DNA from: an archaeon | Lineage (GTDB): Archaea; Methanobacteriota; Methanobacteria; Methanobacteriales; Methanobacteriaceae | Assembly: GCA_024409165.1 (NCBI GenBank) | Contig: JAKSUE010000048.1 | Coordinates: 1 to 8,445, forward strand | Reading direction: 5' to 3' | DNA: 8,445 nucleotides | Shown here: piece after piece, positions 5,387 to 8,445 of the stretch | Layout: every line of letters starts with the position of its first letter | How positions within the stretch are numbered: position 1 is the stretch's first letter | Notes under the pieces: generated by a model | What the model saw: only the letters and a program-made list of their open reading frames with translations | What the model was told of the DNA's origin: nothing | The model's database searches: none | Translations under genes and position numbers: made by a program

Positions 5387-6226
5387 TTATTGTCTAAGTT
5401 TACTTTCTGTAATTTCAGATTTTACATCACATTTTTCTAATATGATGTTACTAATACTTTTTTCAAGCATACTTGGCTTAAATGAAATTTGAATGTTAGA
5501 ATAAGGGTCTGCGATTTCTTTTACATTTACAATTCCGTCTGCTTCTTGTAATGCTTTAATAACACAAGGGATCTTATCATAAACTCTTATTTTAATAACA
5601 CCGTAACTCCAATTAGTCATTTTAGTAGCTAATTCAATTTTATCAATTTCAGATTGAATTTGTGCTTTAATATAAGTATGAATTGGCATAAGAATAATAG
5701 CTACTGCAAGACCTGTAATAGTGGTAATAAGTGCAATATAAATACCTTCTGCCATAGTTGCCATATCAGGGGAAACACCTAAACTTTTAAAGGTCATCCA
5801 AATACCTAAAACAGTACCAATTAATCCTAAAAATGGTGCAAGTTCAATAATTGTTTTTAATGTACGGATACCACTTGTCATTTTACCCATTTCAACAATA
5901 AAAATTTGCTCCATACTTTCTTCTACTTCTGTTTTATTCTTATATCCGATTTTTAATGCTTCAGCTATAATCTTAGAGATAGGATTCTTATAGTGGCTTA
6001 TGTTTTTTAAAGCTTCGATAGCTCCTCCTCTTTCCATAGATACAGTTACAGTACCCATAATTTCAGTTGTATCTATTTTATTTATTCTTCTTAGATACAA
6101 TATTTTTTGGATTGATGTAATAAATCCATAGATACCTAATAAAAGAATTATATAAGTAATAACTCCTCCACTTTGAAGCATATCCATGATCATATTAAAT
6201 CCAGTATAAAAAACTTCTAGAACCAT
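5387..6226 (-). CDS. exbB: ExbB/TolQ/MotA-family proton channel with C-terminal cytoplasmic domain
   Basis: This 279-aa integral membrane protein forms, in bacterial relatives, a pentamer around ExbD helices and converts proton flow to mechanical work. Membrane helices are predicted at about 22-44, 126-148 and 160-183. Between the first two lies a cytoplasmic helical loop. The family signature is LAPFLGLIGTVLGIWMTF (129-146) followed by EGIYIALITTITGLAVAIIL (160-179), including the conserved Thr pair and Gly of the channel. The N-out, C-in topology places residues 184-279 in the cytoplasm. Residues 209-270 form an extra segment whose strand and helix pattern looks like a beta-alpha-beta-beta-alpha-beta ferredoxin fold, which is not part of ordinary ExbB. 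The start is fixed by GAGG six nt upstream. M12, M14 and M16 are less likely. It leads the exbB-exbD pair, 210 nt after rnhB, with a TATA-like box about 70 nt upstream. Confidence 0.93.
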   Translation of the reverse strand: MVLEVFYTGFNMIMDMLQSGGVITYIILLLGIYGFITSIQKILYLRRINKIDTTEIMGTVTVSMERGGAIEALKNISHYKNPISKIIAEALKIGYKNKTEVEESMEQIFIVEMGKMTSGIRTLKTIIELAPFLGLIGTVLGIWMTFKSLGVSPDMATMAEGIYIALITTITGLAVAIILMPIHTYIKAQIQSEIDKIELATKMTNWSYGVIKIRVYDKIPCVIKALQEADGIVNVKEIADPYSNIQISFKPSMLEKSISNIILEKCDVKSEITESKLRQ

Positions 6227-6232
6227 AATTAG

Positions 6233-6236
6233 CCTC
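6233..6236 (-). promoter_or_regulatory. Ribosome binding site of exbB
   Basis: GAGG within AAGAGGC on the minus strand lies 6 nt before ATG 6224-6226. It supports the longest start over the internal methionines at codons 12, 14 and 16. Confidence 0.7.
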
Positions 6237-6295
6237 TTAATCTTAATAATTATAATAATTATTTATAATAAATAATAATATATTTTTATTATTTT

Positions 6296-6311
6296 TAATA
6301 TATATCTTTTT
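6296..6311 (-). promoter_or_regulatory. Candidate BRE/TATA box for exbB-exbD
   Basis: AAAAAGATATATATTA on the minus strand is an A-rich run followed by an alternating AT box, resembling archaeal BRE plus TATA. It lies about 70-85 nt before the exbB start. This would give exbB-exbD a promoter separate from rnhB. Low specificity in such A/T-rich DNA keeps the confidence low. Confidence 0.3.
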
Positions 6312-6382
6312 AGTATTTTCTTTGAAGATATTTTTGGCGTATTTACAAATTTAGTGATGATGTGTTCGTTGTTTATGGTTAA

Positions 6383-6427
6383 TTGGTGTGGTAGTTGTTG
6401 AAGAGTTATTGTTGGTGTGGTAGTTGT
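6383..6427. repeat. Exact 16-bp direct repeat, G-rich on the + strand, downstream of rnhB
   Basis: TTGGTGTGGTAGTTGT occurs exactly at 6383-6398 and again at 6412-6427, a 29-bp period. It sits in the gap between rnhB and exbB, 10 nt beyond the rnhB stop. The sequence stands out because the surrounding gap is almost pure A/T. On the transcribed minus strand it reads as a G-free CA-rich repeat (ACAACTACCACACCAA), expected to be unstructured in RNA. Neither strand supports a coding explanation, since the 29-bp period breaks frame and no start codon is present. Confidence 0.75.
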
Positions 6428-6436
6428 ATTTTTGGA

Positions 6437-7093
6437 TTATAATTTGTTATTTTCTTCTTCCTCTTTTATTTTTTGAACTGTTCCCCAGCTTCTTCTAACA
6501 AATTCAGGCATTTCATCATAAGTGTATTGTTTTAAGAATGCTTTTGTTTTAGGGTCACTTGGATATCCAGATCCTATTCCGTTTCTATCTTTTGTTGTTT
6601 TTATGTAGTTTCTATTTAGTTCGTCTATGATTTGATCTCTTCTGTGTTTTGCGATTATAGATGCTGCTCCAACTGCAAGATAATTTTCATCTGCTTTGTG
6701 TTCAGCTAATACTTCTCTATTAGGGCCTGCATATTCTTGCATTTCTTCTTGAAGTCTACCTTCTTTAACATCAAGAGCATCGATTATAATTTTATCAGAA
6801 TCTAATTTTCTAATAATTTTTTTCATAGCTAATTTTTCAATTTGATTAAGATTGATACCTTTAGCTCTCATTAAATCAATATCTCTTGCACTTATTTCTA
6901 CAAGTTCGTATTCAAACATTTTAGTTAATTTTCTAGATAGCACTGCTCTTCTTTTAGGAGTTACTTTTTTAGAGTCTTTTACACCCATACGTTCCACTAT
7001 TTTTTCCTTCTTCTCAGGAATTACAATTCCTCCCATCACCATAGGCCCAAGTACAGGACCTCTTCCAGCTTCATCTAATCCTAAAGTGTTCAT
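6437..7093 (-). CDS. rnhB: Ribonuclease HII
   Basis: RNase HII cuts the RNA strand of RNA-DNA hybrids and removes single ribonucleotides from DNA. The 218-aa length is normal for archaeal type 2 enzymes. The catalytic carboxylates are all present: Asp7 and Glu8 in GLDEAGRGPVLGPM (5-18), Asp105 in KIIIDALDV (101-109) and Asp135 in HKADENYLAVGAASIIAK (132-149). The GSGYPSD motif (174-180) supplies the tyrosine that recognises the ribonucleotide 2'-OH. The C-terminus has the basic helix PEFVRRSWGTVQKIKEEEE (196-214), with the conserved R-x-SW-x-T. The ATG is preceded by GATGAT. The gene is flanked by unusually repeat-rich gaps of 234 nt (upstream) and 210 nt (downstream), so it may be its own transcription unit. 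Identification is very secure. Confidence 0.97.
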   Translation of the reverse strand: MNTLGLDEAGRGPVLGPMVMGGIVIPEKKEKIVERMGVKDSKKVTPKRRAVLSRKLTKMFEYELVEISARDIDLMRAKGINLNQIEKLAMKKIIRKLDSDKIIIDALDVKEGRLQEEMQEYAGPNREVLAEHKADENYLAVGAASIIAKHRRDQIIDELNRNYIKTTKDRNGIGSGYPSDPKTKAFLKQYTYDEMPEFVRRSWGTVQKIKEEEENNKL

Positions 7094-7117
7094 TTTATCA
7101 TCTTAATTAATTTGAGT

Positions 7118-7160
7118 ATTATTTATTAAAATTATTATTTATTAAATATTATTTATTAAA
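7118..7160. repeat. Three copies of a 13-mer in the rnhB leader
   Basis: ATTATTTATTAAA occurs exactly at 7118-7130, 7134-7146 and 7148-7160 (periods 16 and 14), ending 25 nt before the rnhB start. A related 20-bp segment is also duplicated: 7111-7131 and 7208-7227 (TTTGAGTATT followed by T-rich and ATTAAAA sequence) differ by one indel. The repeats may be regulatory, or the product of slippage in A/T-rich DNA. Confidence 0.5.
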
Positions 7161-7234
7161 AATAGTTACTATTTTATAAATTTCATATTTTAATTATATT
7201 TTAAGTTTTTGAGTATTTTTATTAAAAAGAGTAT

Positions 7235-7274
7235 TCCAGTTTGATGTAGTGTAATATTACAATTTTTGACTGGA
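7235..7274. promoter_or_regulatory. 12-bp perfect palindrome nested within a second inverted repeat, candidate operator
   Basis: TGTAATATTACA (7250-7261) is a perfect 12-bp palindrome of the TGTA-N4-TACA type typical of dimeric helix-turn-helix regulators. It is framed by TCCAGT (7235-7240) and ACTGGA (7269-7274), whose shared centre is within one base of the palindrome's. It lies about 157-168 nt upstream of rnhB and 67-78 nt after the mreB stop, in the transcript direction. It could be an operator or a structured RNA element. No regulator is encoded nearby. Confidence 0.4.
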
Positions 7275-7287
7275 TAAAGGAATAAAT

Positions 7288-7312
7288 GAATTGTATTCAA
7301 TGAATACAATTC
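7288..7312 (-). terminator. Perfect hairpin just after mreB, terminator or processing site
   Basis: Left arm 7288-7299 and right arm 7301-7312 are exact inverted repeats of 12 bp around a single A at 7300, with arm GAATTGTATTCA. On the minus strand it begins 15 nt after the mreB stop. Downstream sequence is only moderately U-rich (ATTTATTCC...), so termination by the hairpin is plausible but not certain. As DNA it could equally bind a dimeric protein. Confidence 0.5.
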
Positions 7313-7327
7313 TATATGATGCTATGT

Positions 7328-8401
7328 TTATTTCATAGCTTTTAAACGTACTTCTGGTTCTAATGCTAATGGTTCTGCAGCAATAATTGCAGTTCCTTTA
7401 GCTACAACAGTCATTGGGTCATCGGAAATTTTAAGAGGAATTTCAGATTCATCGAAGAATCTTTCTTTAAGTCCTTTAAGTCTTGATGTTCCACCAACTG
7501 CTACTGTGTTATTATAAACACCAGCCATTAATTCTGGAGGTAATCTTTCTAAAATGAGGTTTAATCCGACCATGAGTTCTTGAATTACTGGTTCTACAGC
7601 ATCTGCTATTAATTTAGAATCAATAATGACTCTTTTAGGTCTGTTATTTTCTAAGGATTTTCCCATAACTTCGTAAGTTAAGTTTTCAAAGTCAGCACTA
7701 CTATGTACCATACCTATTTCAATTTTTGCAGCTTCTGCATCATGGATGCTAATTGCAACATTTTCTTTTTCTGCAATTAAATCTACGATTCTTTGGTCAA
7801 TATCATCTCCACCAACTCTTACAGTTTCAATGTCGTTAATTCCTCCAAGGGAAATTACAACTAAATCAGTAGATCCAGCACCAATATCAAGGACCATAGT
7901 TCCGTTAGGTTCTGCAATTGGTAATCCTGCTCCAATAGCTGCTGCTAATCCTTCACTAATTACTAAAACATATTCAGCACCAGCTTTTCTTCCAATTTCT
8001 TCAGCCGCATTTTTTTCTACTTCAGAAGCATCTCCAGGAATTCCGATTACAATTCTTCCTACAGCTTCTCCTTCTTTAATACCTACTTCCATAGCTTTAA
8101 TTAATAATGCTTGAGCTTGAGCTATATTTTCAATAACTCCTTTTTTCAAAGGTCTAACTGCTACAATATCTTCAGGAGTTCTACCTAACATTTTTTTAGC
8201 TTCTTCTCCAACAGCTAATACTGCAGTAGGGTCATCTTTTTTAACAGAAACAACAGAGGGAATTTGGTATAAATCAAATTTGTCACCTGATGGTTTAGCA
8301 ATTACAGTGTTTAAAGTACCTAAATCAATACCTAAACTATTTTTAACAATTCTGACAGTTGGTTTAACTTCAACTTCTTCTTCATTTCCAAAAATACTCA
8401 A
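7328..8401 (-). CDS. mreB: MreB-type actin-like protein, TTG start
   Basis: This is a 357-aa member of the actin/Hsp70 ATPase fold, closest to bacterial MreB, which forms membrane-associated filaments guiding cell-wall synthesis. ATP-binding motifs are GIDLGTLNT (24-32, phosphate 1), LDIGAGSTDLVVI (171-183, phosphate 2) and VAVGGTSRLKGL (300-311, adenosine motif, matching MreB's GGG/SLLKG). VGGDDIDQRIV (197-207) matches MreB's GGD-x-FD. The length is near the 335-350 of MreB and far below Hsp70, with no substrate-binding domain. The start is taken as TTG 8399-8401 because GGAGG (8409-8413) lies 7 nt upstream. A longer in-frame opening to TTG 8440 runs through that ribosome site and has none visible itself. 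The first residues (MSIFGNEEEVEVKP) form an acidic extension before the fold. In pseudomurein methanogens it is expected to act in cell shape, by analogy only. Confidence 0.92.
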   Translation of the reverse strand: MSIFGNEEEVEVKPTVRIVKNSLGIDLGTLNTVIAKPSGDKFDLYQIPSVVSVKKDDPTAVLAVGEEAKKMLGRTPEDIVAVRPLKKGVIENIAQAQALLIKAMEVGIKEGEAVGRIVIGIPGDASEVEKNAAEEIGRKAGAEYVLVISEGLAAAIGAGLPIAEPNGTMVLDIGAGSTDLVVISLGGINDIETVRVGGDDIDQRIVDLIAEKENVAISIHDAEAAKIEIGMVHSSADFENLTYEVMGKSLENNRPKRVIIDSKLIADAVEPVIQELMVGLNLILERLPPELMAGVYNNTVAVGGTSRLKGLKERFFDESEIPLKISDDPMTVVAKGTAIIAAEPLALEPEVRLKAMK

Positions 8402-8408
8402 TTTTATT

Positions 8409-8413
8409 CCTCC
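8409..8413 (-). promoter_or_regulatory. Ribosome binding site deciding the mreB TTG start
   Basis: GGAGG within TATGGAGGAATAAAATTG on the minus strand is a full-strength archaeal Shine-Dalgarno core with a 7-nt spacer to TTG 8399-8401. It is the best ribosome site in the window and argues that the coding region does not extend upstream to 8440. Confidence 0.8.
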
Positions 8414-8445
8414 ATAATAATTATCAATAATACTTATCAATAATA

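Noticed and set aside
6354..6360. GTGATGA on the + strand, a perfect C box of an archaeal C/D guide RNA
   Set aside because: No CUGA D or D' box follows within the expected distance, so a C/D RNA is not supported.
6381..6442. Possible small + strand peptides with Trp-Cys-Gly-Ser-Cys in both repeat copies
   Set aside because: The two copies are out of frame with each other (29-bp period), stops break the frames, and there is no start codon or ribosome site.
7094..7327. Possible CRISPR-like or integration site from the repeats in the mreB-rnhB gap
   Set aside because: Repeats are 13 bp, A/T-only and spaced 14-16 bp, without unique spacers of usual CRISPR size. No integrase, tRNA or cas gene is present.
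7328..8401. Hsp70 (DnaK) rather than MreB for the actin-fold protein
   Set aside because: At 357 aa it lacks the Hsp70 substrate-binding domain, and the VGGDDIDQRIV and GGTSRLKGL motifs with MreB-like length fit MreB better.

Overview
The window is an AT-rich stretch of archaeal chromosome, very probably from a member of the Methanobacteriales close to Methanobrevibacter or Methanosphaera. The evidence is strong A/T bias between and within genes, TAA stops on all nine complete genes, Shine-Dalgarno elements of the archaeal GGAGGTGAT type, and the gene content: GTP cyclohydrolase III, CofD and CofE of coenzyme F420 synthesis, the archaeal-only IMP cyclohydrolase PurO, and an MreB-type actin, which among archaea is typical of the pseudomurein-walled methanogens. 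The genus is an inference.

All ten genes lie on the minus strand, so transcription runs from high to low coordinates. In that order they are: mreB-like actin (8401-7328, TTG start), rnhB (7093-6437), exbB-like (6226-5387), exbD-like (5347-4940), purO (4852-4241), cofE (4066-3305), a small zinc-ribbon protein of unknown function (3277-2813), cofD (2708-1803), gch3 (1614-853), and a dihydrouridine-synthase-like TIM-barrel protein cut off by the window start (653-1). Long + strand open frames are antisense shadows of these genes. No tRNA, rRNA, CRISPR array, insertion sequence or prophage gene was seen. No gene-free stretch exceeds about 235 bases. The gaps are A/T-rich and hold TATA-like boxes, stem-loops and short repeats, listed below.

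Two functional themes stand out. From purO to gch3 the genes centre on GTP and coenzyme F420. PurO closes the purine ring to IMP, the precursor of GTP. Gch3 opens GTP on the archaeal route to riboflavin and the F420 chromophore Fo. CofD joins Fo to the GTP-derived phospholactyl donor, and CofE adds glutamates using GTP. The second theme is the cell envelope: an MreB-like actin and a proton-channel pair of the ExbB/ExbD (TolQ/TolR, MotA/MotB) superfamily, separated by the housekeeping ribonuclease HII.

No obviously new multi-gene system such as defence or mobile elements is present. The least explained parts are the four-CxxC protein between cofD and cofE, the cytoplasmic ferredoxin-fold-like tail on ExbB paired with a divergent ExbD outer domain, and structured intergenic DNA around rnhB: an exact 16-bp duplication, a 12-bp perfect palindrome, and a perfect 12-bp-arm hairpin.
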